Part shown: piece after piece, positions 20,914 through 29,879 of the stretch
How positions within the stretch are numbered: the first letter of the stretch is position 1
How the letters are laid out: each line of letters starts with the position of its first letter
Program-made: the position numbers and the translations under genes
The notes under the pieces: model-generated
What the model saw: the letters and a program-made list of their open reading frames with translations, nothing else
The model's database searches: none
Told to the model about the DNA's origin: nothing
DNA from: Streptomyces sp. NBC_00704
GTDB taxonomy: Bacteria > Actinomycetota > Actinomycetes > Streptomycetales > Streptomycetaceae
DNA length: 64,000 nucleotides
NCBI RefSeq assembly: GCF_036226605.1
Contig: NZ_CP109000.1
Location: 5,018,501-5,082,500, forward strand
Direction: 5' to 3'

Positions 20914-22242
20914 TCAGCGAGCGAGGGCGGGCACGCCCCGCCGGGCGGCGACCCGCGCCGCGCGGGTCCCGAGGGCGGTGATCGCCACGACGCCGAGCAC
21001 CGCCACGACGCCCACGCCGACCGTGCCGGACCAGCCGCCCGCGTGGAAGGCCGTCGCGCCCGCCGTGGAGCCGACGCTGGAGCCGACGTAGTAGGAGGAC
21101 TGGTAGAGGGCGGAGGCCTGCGCCCGGCCGGTGGTCGCCGTCCGGCCGACCGCCGAGGACGCCACCGCGTGCCCCGCGAAGAAGCCCGCCGTGATCAGGA
21201 CCAGGCCCAGCAGGACCGGCGCGAGCGAGTCGGCCAGCGACAGCAGCAGCCCCGCGGCCGTGGTGCCGCCCGCCAGGTACAGCGCGCCCCGGCGGCCGAG
21301 CCGGCCGACCAGGCGGCCCGCGGTCGACGCCGACACGGTGCCCACCAGGTACACCAGGAAGATGGAGCCGACGATGCCCTGCGGCAGGGAGAACGGCGCC
21401 TCCGTCAGCCGGTAGCCGATGACGGTGTACACGCCGCCGAAGACCGTCATGAACAGCGCGCCGATCGCGTACAGCCGGCGCAGCAGCGGGTCGGCCAGGT
21501 GGCCCCGGACGGTACGGGCCAGCACGCGGGGGGCCAGGGAGCCCGCCCTGAAGTGCCGCGGCTCGGGCAGCAGCAGCCGGAAGGCGATCGCGCAGACCAC
21601 CGCCAGCACGCCGATCACGCCGACCGCGATCCGCCAGCCCCACTCCTGCGCGACCCAGCCGGTGACGACCCGGCCGCTCATCCCGCCGACGCTGTTGCCC
21701 GCCACGAACAGGCCGATGGCGGTGACCAGCGACTTGGGCCGGACCTCCTCGGCGAGATAGGCGGTCGCCGAGGCCGGGAGCCCGGCCAGCGCGGCGCCCT
21801 GGACCGCCCGCAGCACGACCAGCGAGCCCAGGGTGGGGGCGAAGGGGACCAGCACGCCGACCGCGACCGCGACCGCCAGCGAGGCCGTCATCACCGTGCG
21901 GCGGCCGTAGCGCTCCGACAGGGCGCTCATCGGCAGCACGAACAGGGCCAGTCCGCCGGTCGCCGCCGCCACGGTCCAGCTCGCCCGGCCCGCCGGCACC
22001 CCGAAGTCGTCGGAGATCAGCGGCAGCAGCGCCTGCGTGGAGTACAGCAGGGCGAACGTCGCGACACCGGCGAGGAAGAGGGCGAAGCTCATCCGCCGGT
22101 AGCCGGGGCCGCCGGGCGTCATGCGGGAGTCGGCGGGGGCGGGACGGCAGTCGTCGGCGGACGAGGCGACGACGCGCGAGGCGGCGGGAACGGGCGGGGC
22201 GGCGCCCACGATCGTGGACGCCCCGGTACTGGCGGGAGACAT
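20914..22242 (-). CDS. MFS transporter (YnfM-like)
   Basis: 442 residues with 12 predicted transmembrane helices and a 45-residue Ala-rich cytoplasmic N-terminus (ATG at MTPGGPG or MSFALF would give shorter forms). The MFS motif A is ALSERYGRRTVMTA, after TM2. ALPASATAYLAEEVRP-like sequence (LAGLPASATAYLAEEV) lies in TM4 and GVYTVIGYRL in the second half. Family members export drugs, arabinose or small metabolites. It is divergent from a LysR gene with only 63 bp between them, so the LysR protein is its likely regulator. The substrate is unknown. Confidence 0.9.
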   Translation of the reverse strand: MSPASTGASTIVGAAPPVPAASRVVASSADDCRPAPADSRMTPGGPGYRRMSFALFLAGVATFALLYSTQALLPLISDDFGVPAGRASWTVAAATGGLALFVLPMSALSERYGRRTVMTASLAVAVAVGVLVPFAPTLGSLVVLRAVQGAALAGLPASATAYLAEEVRPKSLVTAIGLFVAGNSVGGMSGRVVTGWVAQEWGWRIAVGVIGVLAVVCAIAFRLLLPEPRHFRAGSLAPRVLARTVRGHLADPLLRRLYAIGALFMTVFGGVYTVIGYRLTEAPFSLPQGIVGSIFLVYLVGTVSASTAGRLVGRLGRRGALYLAGGTTAAGLLLSLADSLAPVLLGLVLITAGFFAGHAVASSAVGRTATTGRAQASALYQSSYYVGSSVGSTAGATAFHAGGWSGTVGVGVVAVLGVVAITALGTRAARVAARRGVPALAR

Positions 22243-22305
22243 GCCTCGAAGCTACGTACGCCCCCGCTCATCCGTCCAATGCACGGAATCGTCATAATCG
22301 TTCCC

Positions 22306-23268
22306 ATGGCGCATCAGCAGAGGTCAGGGGCTCGGCTGTCACCGTCCGGTGACACAGAAGACACGACGGACATGTCCAGGCTGCTGGCCCCGCGGCTCGC
22401 GTACTTCGCCGGGGTCGCCCGCACCGAGCACGTCACCCGGGCCGCCCTGGAGATGAACGTCCCCCAGTCGACGCTCTCGCGGGCCATGGTCCGCCTCGAA
22501 CAGGACCTGGGGGTCGACCTGTTCGCCCGCCGGGGCCGCACGGTCTCCCTCACCCCGGCGGGACGCACCTTCCTCGCCTCCGTGGAGCGGGCCCTCGCCG
22601 AGGTCGAGCGGGCCGCCGAGGAGGTGCGGGCGGACGCCGACCCGGCCACCGGCAAGGTCGCGTTCGGCTTCCTGCACACGATGGGCGCGGAAACCGTCCC
22701 CGGCCTGATCCACGCCTTCCGCGCGGACCATCCGCGGGTGCGCTTCAGCCTCGTCCAGAACTACGGCGAGGCGATGCTGGAGCGGCTGCGGGCGGGCGAG
22801 CTGGACCTCTGCCTGACCTCCCCGGTCCCGGACGCCCCCGACCTGGTCGCCCGCCGCCTCGACGAGCAGAAGCTGCGCCTGGTCGTGCCGGCCGACCACC
22901 GTCTCGCCGCCCGCCGCAGGGTCCGCCTCGCCGAGGCCGCCGAGGAGACCTTCGTGACCCTGGAGCCCGGCTACGGCCTGCGCCGCATCACCGACGACCT
23001 GTGCAAGGAGGCCGGGTTCCGTCCCCGGATCGCCTTCGAGGGAGAGGAGGCCGAGACGTTGCGGGGGCTGGTGGCCGCCGGCCTGGGGGTGGCGCTGCTG
23101 CCGCCGCCCGCGGTGGCCCGCCCGGGGGTCGTGGAACTGACGGTGACCGCGCCGCGCGCCGCCCGCGAGATCGGCGTCGCCTGGCTGGACGGGCATCCGG
23201 ACACACCGCCGGTCGCGGCGTTCAAGAGGTTCCTGCTGTCGAGGAGGGGCAACCTGCTGCCGGACTGA
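22306..23268 (+). CDS. LysR-family regulator
   Basis: 320 residues from ATG 22306. CATAAT (22293-22298) lies 7 bases before it and there is no ribosome binding site, so it is probably leaderless. ATG 22372 is the other candidate and starts closer to the DNA-binding domain. Winged helix: FAGVARTEHVTRAALEMNVP, then STLSRAMVRLEQDLGVDLF. The ligand-binding half is of the periplasmic-binding type (GFLHTMGAETVPGLIHAF to AAGLGVALLPPPAV). It shares a 63-bp intergenic region with the MFS gene, which carries two direct AATCGT repeats (22287-22292, 22296-22301) near the promoter. Probably controls the transporter. Confidence 0.92.
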   Translation: MAHQQRSGARLSPSGDTEDTTDMSRLLAPRLAYFAGVARTEHVTRAALEMNVPQSTLSRAMVRLEQDLGVDLFARRGRTVSLTPAGRTFLASVERALAEVERAAEEVRADADPATGKVAFGFLHTMGAETVPGLIHAFRADHPRVRFSLVQNYGEAMLERLRAGELDLCLTSPVPDAPDLVARRLDEQKLRLVVPADHRLAARRRVRLAEAAEETFVTLEPGYGLRRITDDLCKEAGFRPRIAFEGEEAETLRGLVAAGLGVALLPPPAVARPGVVELTVTAPRAAREIGVAWLDGHPDTPPVAAFKRFLLSRRGNLLPD

Positions 23269-23289
23269 ACGCGGTGCGCGGCGCGCCGG

Positions 23290-24051
23290 TCACCGGCGCA
23301 GCGACCTGCCGAACCCGGCCGCCAGCGGCATCCGCAGGCCCAGCGGCGGCGGAGCCGCCAGCGCGTCCACCACCGGCCGGGACAGCGGCCGCCCGAACAG
23401 GGTGCCCATGACGAAGTCCTGGGCCAGGGCGTGGACTTCGCTGCGGTACTGGTGCAACCGGTGGCCGTCGGCGTGGACTTCGAACCGGCACACGTCCCGG
23501 TTGGCCTTCTTCGCCCGCGCCGCGAGCCGGAACGACAGCTCCGGGTCGCGGCGCCCGTCGTTCGTGCCGTGCACGATCAGCACCCGGCGTTCCGCCAGCT
23601 GCTTCACCGGCTCGGCGGGCGCGTCCGAGTCCTCCGCCGGCAGCCACGGCGCGATCGCCAGCACGGAGCCGACGGCCTCGTGGCCGCCCGCGCGCAACGC
23701 CGCCCGCCCGCCCATGCCGACGCCGGCCAGGCACACCGGGACGTCCCCGTAGCGCCGGACCACCTCGTCGGCGGCCCGGACGGCGTCGGCCGCCGGGTGC
23801 GCCTCGGCGCCGTTCCAGCCGCGGTGGCGGTAGTGCACGGCGTGGACGGCCAGGCCCTCCTCGCGCCCGGCCCGCGCCAGCCGGCGCCCGAGTCCGCGGA
23901 CGGAGGCCGCGGCCCACAGGGGGGACGGTCTGCGGTGGGAGGCCTCCTCGCCGTCCGGGAGCAGCAGCACCGCCGCGCTCACCGCCGTCGGCTCCGGGCC
24001 GAGCGCCCGCCCCAGCCGGACCGTCCGAACCGGCGCCACTTCCTGTCCCAT
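23290..24051 (-). CDS. alpha/beta-hydrolase-like protein lacking the Ser nucleophile
   Basis: 253 residues from ATG 24051. The fold is of the dienelactone-hydrolase/alpha-beta type: HYRHRGWNGAEAHPAADAVR precedes the nucleophile elbow, and VLIVHGTNDGRRDPELS carries the acid and ADGHRLHQYRS the His. The nucleophile motif GxSxG reads GVGMG (110-114), with Gly in place of Ser at 112, so normal ester hydrolysis should not be possible. It may be a pseudo-enzyme or binding protein. Divergent from adenosine deaminase (24165), so the two could share a control region, but its link to nucleosides is only positional. Confidence 0.82.
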   Translation of the reverse strand: MGQEVAPVRTVRLGRALGPEPTAVSAAVLLLPDGEEASHRRPSPLWAAASVRGLGRRLARAGREEGLAVHAVHYRHRGWNGAEAHPAADAVRAADEVVRRYGDVPVCLAGVGMGGRAALRAGGHEAVGSVLAIAPWLPAEDSDAPAEPVKQLAERRVLIVHGTNDGRRDPELSFRLAARAKKANRDVCRFEVHADGHRLHQYRSEVHALAQDFVMGTLFGRPLSRPVVDALAAPPPLGLRMPLAAGFGRSLRR

Positions 24052-24136
24052 GACAGAACAGTGTCAGAAAGGCCGGTGTACTCCACCCGTCCGTGCGGTC
24101 ACCGTTACATATCGGCGCAGTTGTACAACGCGCCGT

Positions 24137-24148
24137 CTACGCGCGTAG
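24137..24148. promoter_or_regulatory. nucleoside operator, perfect (CTACGCGCGTAG)
   Basis: Perfect palindrome 16 bp before the add start and 4 bp before its -10 box TAGAGT (24153-24158), so it covers the -35/-10 spacer. Confidence 0.9.
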
Positions 24149-24164
24149 GAGTTAGAGTGCGCCA

Positions 24165-25328
24165 ATGACGAGCCAGAGCATCCAGTCGGGCACCGCCCCC
24201 GGCCCGGACCAGATCCGGCGGGCACCCAAGGTTCTGCTGCACGACCACCTCGACGGCGGGCTGCGCCCCGGCACGGTCGTCGACCTCGCCCGGGACGGCG
24301 GGTACTCCCAGCTCCCCGAGACCGACGCGGACAAGCTCGGCGTCTGGTTCCGGGAGGCCGCCGACTCGGGCTCCCTGGAACGGTACCTGGAGACGTTCTC
24401 GCACACCGTCGGCGTCATGCAGACCCGCGCGGCTCTCGTGCGGGTCGCCCGCGAGTGCGCCGAGGACCTCGCCGAGGACGGCGTCGTCTACGCCGAGGTG
24501 CGCTACGCGCCCGAGCAGCACCTCGACGGCGGGCTGAGCCTCGAGGAGGTCGTCGAGGCCGTCAACGAGGGCTTCCGCGAAGGCGAGCGGACCGCCCGTG
24601 ACAACGGCCACCGCATCCGGGTCGGCGCGCTGCTCACCGCCATGCGGCACGCGGCCCGCTCCCTGGAGATCGCCGAACTCGCCAACCGCTACCGGGACCA
24701 GGGCGTCGTCGGCTTCGACATCGCCGGCGCCGAGGCCGGCTTCCCGCCCACCCGGCACCTCGACGCCTTCGAGTACCTCAAGCGCGAGAACAACCACTTC
24801 ACCATCCACGCCGGCGAGGCGTTCGGGCTGCCGTCCATCTGGCAGGCCCTGCAGTGGTGCGGCGCCGACCGGCTCGGACACGGGGTGCGCATCATCGACG
24901 ACATCGAGGTCGCCGCCGACGGCGCGGTGAAGCTCGGCCGGCTCGCCTCCTACGTCCGCGACAAGCGCATCCCGCTGGAGCTGTGCCCCAGTTCCAACCT
25001 CCAGACCGGGGCCGCCGCCTCCTACGGCGAGCACCCCATCGGTCTGCTGCGCCGCCTGCACTTCCGGGCCACGGTGAACACCGACAACCGCCTGATGTCC
25101 GGCACCAGCATGAGCCGGGAATTCGAGCACCTGGTCGACGCGTTCGGCTACACGCTCGACGATCTGCAGTGGTTCTCCGTCAATGCTATGAAGTCAGCAT
25201 TCATTCCTTTCGATGAACGCCTGGCCATGATCAATGACGTGATCAAGCCCGGATATGCCGAGCTGAAGTCCGAATGGCTGTTCCAGCAGACCGCCTCCAC
25301 CAGCGGTTCCCTGAAAGCGGACGGCTGA
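24165..25328 (+). CDS. add: adenosine deaminase
   Basis: 387 residues from ATG 24165. The -10 box TAGAGT ends 6 bases before it, so the transcript probably starts at the ATG; AGGAG at 24147-24151 is too far to be a good ribosome binding site. Converts adenosine and deoxyadenosine to inosine and deoxyinosine in the cytoplasm. Zinc ligands sit in LLHDHLDGG (His26, His28) and FTIHAGEA, with the catalytic Glu in the latter. DRLGHGVRI and ELCPSSNLQTGA are family motifs, and TVNTDNRLMS carries the last metal Asp (usually TDDP). Under the shared nucleoside palindrome. Its inosine feeds the PNP at 42265. Confidence 0.96.
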   Translation: MTSQSIQSGTAPGPDQIRRAPKVLLHDHLDGGLRPGTVVDLARDGGYSQLPETDADKLGVWFREAADSGSLERYLETFSHTVGVMQTRAALVRVARECAEDLAEDGVVYAEVRYAPEQHLDGGLSLEEVVEAVNEGFREGERTARDNGHRIRVGALLTAMRHAARSLEIAELANRYRDQGVVGFDIAGAEAGFPPTRHLDAFEYLKRENNHFTIHAGEAFGLPSIWQALQWCGADRLGHGVRIIDDIEVAADGAVKLGRLASYVRDKRIPLELCPSSNLQTGAAASYGEHPIGLLRRLHFRATVNTDNRLMSGTSMSREFEHLVDAFGYTLDDLQWFSVNAMKSAFIPFDERLAMINDVIKPGYAELKSEWLFQQTASTSGSLKADG

Positions 25329-25467
25329 TTCCCGGGTTTTACCCGGTACGGAATGCGGGCGGGTGTTCACCATCCGTCCGCATTTCGATGTTTGCCGCGG
25401 ACCCCTCCGCGTGTTTACGGTCGAGAACCGCTCAGTTCCCCGTATCCCATTCGAGGACGCATTCATC

Positions 25468-25821
25468 ATGAAGCAGTCTGCTGCCAAGACCCTCGGCGTC
25501 GCCGCTCTCGGCGCCGCCTTCGCCGCCGTCGGTGCGGGCGCCGCGAACGCCGCCCCCGCGGTCCCGGACGCCACCCAGGCCCTGGACGGCGTCACCAGGA
25601 CGCTGCCGGCGGAGAACGTGGCCCAGGCGCTGCCCGGCGCCGGGCAGGCGCTGACGCAGGCCCAGCCGGCGCTGGCCGCGGGCCTGACCGCCGCCCAGCC
25701 GGTCGCCGAGAAGGTGCTCTCCCAGGGCCCCACCGCGCCCGTCGCCGGCCTGCTCGGCGGACTGCCGTTGCAGGGCCTGCCCACGCACGGCCTGCCGGTC
25801 AACGGCATCCCGCTGGGCTGA
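25468..25821 (+). CDS. small secreted Ala/Pro/Gln-rich protein
   Basis: 117 residues from ATG 25468, with GAGGA upstream. A signal peptide ends near AGAANAAPAV (cleavage at about 29). The mature part is about 88 residues, rich in Ala, Leu, Pro and Gln, with repeated AQALPGAGQALTQAQPALAA character and a hydrophobic GLLGGLPLQGLP end. No cysteines or catalytic motifs. It resembles in style the secreted protein at 32159, and such proteins are common in streptomycetes; function unknown. A very strong bidirectional terminator follows. Confidence 0.8.
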   Translation: MKQSAAKTLGVAALGAAFAAVGAGAANAAPAVPDATQALDGVTRTLPAENVAQALPGAGQALTQAQPALAAGLTAAQPVAEKVLSQGPTAPVAGLLGGLPLQGLPTHGLPVNGIPLG

Positions 25822-25847
25822 GCGGCTCCGCCCCGCACGCACGCGAG

Positions 25848-25892
25848 CGCCGTCGGGGCGCACCCGGTCGTCCCGGGTGCGCCCCGACGGCG
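25848..25892. terminator. strong bidirectional terminator
   Basis: A 20-bp perfect stem (CGCCGTCGGGGCGCACCCGG, 25848-25867, with 25873-25892) around a 5-base loop, between convergent genes. Confidence 0.9.
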
Positions 25893-25908
25893 TCTCGGCC
25901 CACGGCCG

Positions 25909-26112
25909 TCACCAGGCGGTGCGGGCCGCCTTGTCCTCCGAGGGAAGCAGCACCCACAGAGCTATGTAGAGCAGGAACTGCGGGCCCGGCAGCAGGCAGG
26001 AGAGCACGAAGATCACGCGCATCGTGGTCGCGGAGGTGCCGAAGCGCCGGGCCAGCGCGGCGCACACTCCGCCGATCATGCGGCCGTTGGTGGGGCGGGC
26101 GAGGCTGGACAT
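25909..26112 (-). CDS. PspC-domain membrane protein
   Basis: 67 residues from ATG 26112 (AAGGAG upstream on the minus strand). It is nothing but a PspC domain: RMIGGVCAALARRFGTSATT followed by a transmembrane hairpin (VIFVLSCLLPGPQFLLYIAL, WVLLPSED). PspC proteins act in envelope stress, often binding other membrane or sigma-control proteins. A stand-alone copy with no kinase domain is common in actinobacteria. The partner is unknown. Confidence 0.9.
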   Translation of the reverse strand: MSSLARPTNGRMIGGVCAALARRFGTSATTMRVIFVLSCLLPGPQFLLYIALWVLLPSEDKAARTAW

Positions 26113-26205
26113 CGCGGCTCCTTCGTGAGCGTCCGTCCGAGGCGGCCCCTGCGGCTGCCCCGTCTGACATCGACGTTACGGTGACGAAGGGGACGAAGCG
26201 TCGCT

Positions 26206-26757
26206 CTACGGTGCGATGCCGACCCTGGGAATCCTCGGGGTCAGACCCTGAGCCGCGTCCTCCTGGCGGACCGGCACGGACGGCCGGTGCCCGGCACTGC
26301 GGCGCAGCCGCGCGCGCACCGCGGGCACCACCGCGACATGCGCCAGCGCCACGCCCACGGTGTTCAGCAGCATCGAGTCCACGTCCACGACCTGGCCGGG
26401 CACCCCGGTCTGCAGCAGCTCGATGCCCAGCGACAGCAGCGCGCCCGCCGTGACCGTGCGGACCAGGGAGGCGAACGGCGAGACCCGGACCCTGCCGCCC
26501 GCCAGCGGCAGCAGGACGCCCAGCGGGGCCAGCAGCCCCAGCCCCGCGCCGATCCGCCGCGCCGCCTCGGGCCAGCCCAGCCGCAGATCGGCGCGGATCC
26601 CGTCGAAGGGATGCAGATTGGCCGGGAGCACCCAGGGGACGTCCAGCGGGCGCAGCGTCACCCAGGCGACGTACACGAGGTGGGCGGCCAGGAGGACGAT
26701 CCCGGTCGCGCGGATGCGGATGGCGGCGCTGCCGCCGATGGAGCCTTGACGCTGCAC
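26206..26757 (-). CDS. VanZ-family membrane protein
   Basis: 183 residues from GTG 26757, with a GGGGGG ribosome binding site; a longer frame exists upstream but is low-complexity. VanZ/RDD-like topology: a first helix ATGIVLLAAHLVYVAWVTLR, then LHPFDGIRADLRLGWPEA, and three more helices with the conserved LSLGIELLQTGVPGQVVDVD, then SMLLNTVGVALA. VanZ gives low-level teicoplanin resistance in enterococci, but the family at large has no settled role. No glycopeptide-resistance genes adjoin it. Confidence 0.85.
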   Translation of the reverse strand: MQRQGSIGGSAAIRIRATGIVLLAAHLVYVAWVTLRPLDVPWVLPANLHPFDGIRADLRLGWPEAARRIGAGLGLLAPLGVLLPLAGGRVRVSPFASLVRTVTAGALLSLGIELLQTGVPGQVVDVDSMLLNTVGVALAHVAVVPAVRARLRRSAGHRPSVPVRQEDAAQGLTPRIPRVGIAP

Positions 26758-26983
26758 GCCCCCCAAGACGCGCCCCCCGGCACGATCGGTTCCGGCCCGC
26801 CCCGCACCGTCCGCCCGCACCCCCGGCCCCGCCGCGCACGGGCGGACGGTGACCTGCGACGACGACGGCCCCGGACCCCCGCATGAGGCGTCCGCCACAC
26901 CCACCGTCCCCAGCCCGCCGCTCCGGGCGGACGGGCGGACGGGCGGGCAGCGGGGCGACCGGACAGCTGGGCGGCCGGGCGGT

Positions 26984-27619
26984 TCAGCCCTCGTTGGTTA
27001 CCGGCGTCGACGGGGGCTCGGCGTGTCCGGGGCGGGAGCGGACCTCGTCGGTGCAGGCATAGCGGCGCACCGGGGCCGAGCCGGGGCCGCCCAGGACCAC
27101 CGAGCCGTCCCCCTCGGCGGCCGCCGAGTCGGAGAACGTGCACACCAGCTGGGCGAGCGCGTACGACGTGAGGTTCCCGGGCGGGGTGCTCAGCCGCAGC
27201 GTGTCGTCCGGGTCGCGGGGGCCCGGTCCGCGCACCGTCATCCCGCCGCGCACGTCCGTCGTGTACCCGGCCTCCTTCTCGGCCGCCGACGGCGACTCGG
27301 CCAGCTCGTCCAGCAGGCCCTGCGCGACCAGCGCCCGCCGCGCGGAGTCCGCCGCGCCGTCCGGCACCCGCAGGGACCGGTCCACGGCCACCAGCGACGA
27401 ACCGCACAGCAGGAACGCCCGCACCGGCACGCCCGCACGCGCGGACTGCGTCGTGACGTCCGGCTCGGCGAGCGAACAGCGCACCCGGGAGGGCGCGGGC
27501 CCGAAGTCCGTCGGCACCTCGGTGGCGCGGATGCCGCAGCCGGCGAGCACGGCGGCCGCCAGGCCGGCCAGCGCGGGCGCGGCGAACCGCCGTCGTACGG
27601 CCGCACGGCTCGTGGTCAC
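26984..27619 (-). CDS. lipoprotein of the afsQ operon (GerMN-like)
   Basis: 211 residues from GTG 27619, overlapping the afsQ2 stop by 4 bases (GTGA). Lipobox LAGC in LAAAVLAGCGIRATEVPTD. The mature part has the look of a GerMN domain (VRAFLLCGSSLVAVDRSL, GLLDELAESPSAAEKEAGYT). A lipoprotein gene in this place is part of the afsQ operon in S. coelicolor. Position suggests it acts outside the membrane as a sensor accessory or stress target of AfsQ2, and this is not established. Third gene of the afsQ1-afsQ2-lipoprotein operon. Confidence 0.88.
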   Translation of the reverse strand: MTTSRAAVRRRFAAPALAGLAAAVLAGCGIRATEVPTDFGPAPSRVRCSLAEPDVTTQSARAGVPVRAFLLCGSSLVAVDRSLRVPDGAADSARRALVAQGLLDELAESPSAAEKEAGYTTDVRGGMTVRGPGPRDPDDTLRLSTPPGNLTSYALAQLVCTFSDSAAAEGDGSVVLGGPGSAPVRRYACTDEVRSRPGHAEPPSTPVTNEG

Positions 27620-29205
27620 GTCACGTCCCCCTTGTCCGGCACGGTCCGCACGTCCCGCTCGCCGCCGTCCTCGACCTCGTGTTCCGCGCTCCCGGAGACG
27701 CCCCGGGGCAGCCGCAGCGTGAACACCGCGCCGCCCTCCGGGGAGTTGGCGGCCGTGATCTCGCCGCCGTGGATGTGCGCGTTCTCCAGCGCGATGGACA
27801 GGCCGAGCCCGCTGCCCTCGGAGCGCGGCCGGGAGGCGCTCGCCTTGTAGAACCGGTCGAAGACGTGCGGCAGCACGTCCTCGGGGATGCCCGGCCCGTG
27901 GTCGCGCACCGAGATCACGACCGAGTCGTCCGCCGCCGACACCGACACCCGCACCGGCGAACCGCCGTGCTTGAGCGCGTTGCCGATGAGGTTGGCCAGG
28001 ATGACGTCCAGACGGCGCGGGTCGAGCTGGGCGTGGATGCCCCGCTCCGCGTCCAGGTCGACGGCGTCCAGCCAGGCCCGCGCGTCGATGCATGCGGTGA
28101 TCTGGTCGGCGACGTCGACGTCGTCCAGGACCAGCCGGGCCGTCCCCGCGTCGAAGCGGGTGACCTCCATCAGGTTCTCGACGAGGTTGTTCAGCCGCCG
28201 CGTCTCGCTGACCACCAGCCGCACCGCCGGCTCGATCATCGGGTCGATGCTGCCCGACTCCGCGTCCAGCTCCTCCTCCAGCACCTCCGCGACGGTGGTG
28301 ATGGCGGTGAGCGGCGTGCGCAGCTCGTGCGACATGTCGGCGACGAACCGGCGCGAGGCCTCGTCACGGGCGGCCATGTCGTCGACCCGCTTCTCCAGCG
28401 CCTCGGCGGTGCGGTTGAACGTCCGCGACAGATCGGCCAGTTCGTCCGTCCCGGAGACCCGCAGCCGGGTGTCCAGCCGGCCCTCCCCGAGCCGGCGCGC
28501 CGCGACGCCCAGCCGGTGCACCGGCTTCAGGACGGTCGTGGCGGCGGCCTGCGCGAGCAGCGCGGCCCCCACCAGCGCCAGGGCGGTGGCGATCCCCAGC
28601 GACCACGCCAGCGAGTTGAGGTCCTTGGCCTCCGGCTCCAGCGACTTGCGCATGTACCCGGTCGGCCCGCCGCCGATGACCTTCGTCCCGGCCACCAGGT
28701 ACGGCGTCCCGTGGACCACGACCCGCTGCCAGTACAGGTGGTACGGGGACTTGTCGCCGCCACCGGCGTCCTGCTGCCGGTTGACCGCCGTGCGCAGCGA
28801 GCCGGGCACGTCCTCCAGCGAGAAGCCGTTCAGGCCGCCCGAGTTGCCGTAGACGGTCTGGCCTGCGCTGTCCGCCGCCACCAGCAGCACGCTGAACCGC
28901 TGACTGCTGGTGGCCATCTGGCCGGCGGTGTGCTGCAGTTCGTCCTGCGAGGGATGCTCCGGCAGCGAACCGGCCCGGTTCTGCATCTCCTGCTCGAAGT
29001 CCCGCAGCACCGCGCCCTGGGTGCGGGTGAGCACGGCCTCGCGGTTGAGCCAGTAGGCGATGCCGGACGCGGACACGGCGGCGGTCAGCGCCACCGCGCC
29101 GAACACCACGACGAGCCGCAGCCGCAGGCTCGTCAGACGCAGCCGTGACACCTTTCCCCTGCGCGCCGCCGACCAGCCGCGCAGCCCCCCTTGCGCCCGG
29201 GTCAC
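27616..29205 (-). CDS. afsQ2: sensor histidine kinase AfsQ2
   Basis: 529 residues from GTG 29205, overlapping the afsQ1 stop by 4 bases. TM1 at about 29-50, an extracellular sensor of about 150 residues, TM2 at 200-222, HAMP at 223-275. The H-box FVADMSHELRTPLT has the phospho-acceptor His293. N-box NLIGNALKHG, G1 VRDHGPGIP and G2 SEGSGLGLS complete the ATPase. Phosphorylates AfsQ1. In S. coelicolor the pair controls antibiotic production and nitrogen/carbon responses, seen on glutamate medium. Length (about 530) fits the family. Confidence 0.95.
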   Translation of the reverse strand: MTRAQGGLRGWSAARRGKVSRLRLTSLRLRLVVVFGAVALTAAVSASGIAYWLNREAVLTRTQGAVLRDFEQEMQNRAGSLPEHPSQDELQHTAGQMATSSQRFSVLLVAADSAGQTVYGNSGGLNGFSLEDVPGSLRTAVNRQQDAGGGDKSPYHLYWQRVVVHGTPYLVAGTKVIGGGPTGYMRKSLEPEAKDLNSLAWSLGIATALALVGAALLAQAAATTVLKPVHRLGVAARRLGEGRLDTRLRVSGTDELADLSRTFNRTAEALEKRVDDMAARDEASRRFVADMSHELRTPLTAITTVAEVLEEELDAESGSIDPMIEPAVRLVVSETRRLNNLVENLMEVTRFDAGTARLVLDDVDVADQITACIDARAWLDAVDLDAERGIHAQLDPRRLDVILANLIGNALKHGGSPVRVSVSAADDSVVISVRDHGPGIPEDVLPHVFDRFYKASASRPRSEGSGLGLSIALENAHIHGGEITAANSPEGGAVFTLRLPRGVSGSAEHEVEDGGERDVRTVPDKGDVT

Positions 29206-29879
29206 TGAGGGGCGTCCAGGCGGTAGCCGACGCCGCGCACGGTACGGATCAGGACGGGGGACGACGGGACGTCCTCCACCTTGGCCCGCAGCCGCTGGAC
29301 ACAGGCGTCCACCAGCCGCGAGTCGCCCAGGTAGTCGTGCTCCCACACCAGCCGCAGCAACTGCTGCCGGGACAGCGCCTGTCCGGGCCGCCGGCTCAGC
29401 TCCAGCAGCAGCCGCAGCTCGGTCGGGGTGAGCTGGAGGTCCTCGCCGTTCTTCGTCACCGTCATCGCCGCACGGTCGATGACGAGGCTGCCGAAGGTCG
29501 CCGCGTCGCTCGACTCGCGCTCGCCGCGGCGCAGCACGGCCCGGATCCGGGCATCCAGCACCCGGCCCTGGATGGGCTTGACGACGTAGTCGTCGGCGCC
29601 GGACTCCAGCCCGACGACCACGTCGATGTCGTCGCTGCGCGCGGTGAGCAGAATGATCGGCAACTGGTCGGTGCGCCGGATGCGACGGCACACCTCGAAA
29701 CCGTCGATGCCGGGCAGCATCACGTCCAGCACGATCAGATCAGGCCGTTGCTCGCGCAGGAGCTTCAGACCGTCCTCACCGCTCGCAGCGGTCGCCACCC
29801 GGTGTCCCTGGCGCGTCAGTGAGAGCTCCAGGGCCGTACGGATGGCGTCGTCGTCCTCGATCAGCAACAGGGAAGGCAC
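29202..29879 (-). CDS. afsQ1: response regulator AfsQ1
   Basis: 225 residues from GTG 29879, the known family start (VPSLLLIEDDDAIRTALELS); ATG 29897 would add six residues. OmpR/PhoB type: receiver at 1-115 with acidic pair DD (9-11), phospho-acceptor Asp52 (VLDVMLPG) and Lys in DYVVKP. The winged-helix output domain at about 130-225 reads LTPTELRLLLELSRRPGQAL, SRQQLL, VDACVQRLRAKVED and IRTVRGVGYRL. Activates sigQ and antibiotic pathway genes in S. coelicolor through paired GTnAC repeats. Exactly such repeats lie upstream (30258-30286). Confidence 0.97.
   Translation of the reverse strand: MPSLLLIEDDDAIRTALELSLTRQGHRVATAASGEDGLKLLREQRPDLIVLDVMLPGIDGFEVCRRIRRTDQLPIILLTARSDDIDVVVGLESGADDYVVKPIQGRVLDARIRAVLRRGERESSDAATFGSLVIDRAAMTVTKNGEDLQLTPTELRLLLELSRRPGQALSRQQLLRLVWEHDYLGDSRLVDACVQRLRAKVEDVPSSPVLIRTVRGVGYRLDAPQ

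Noticed and set aside
24137..24148. BldD binding site reading of the palindrome
   Set aside because: The BldD consensus as I know it is a 15-bp site with a different half-site spacing and centre; the sites here are 12 bp with an even centre and sit only at nucleoside genes.
25363..25467. Longer start for the secreted protein at 25468
   Set aside because: The extension would bury the signal peptide inside the protein; ATG 25468 has GAGGA upstream and a proper signal peptide.
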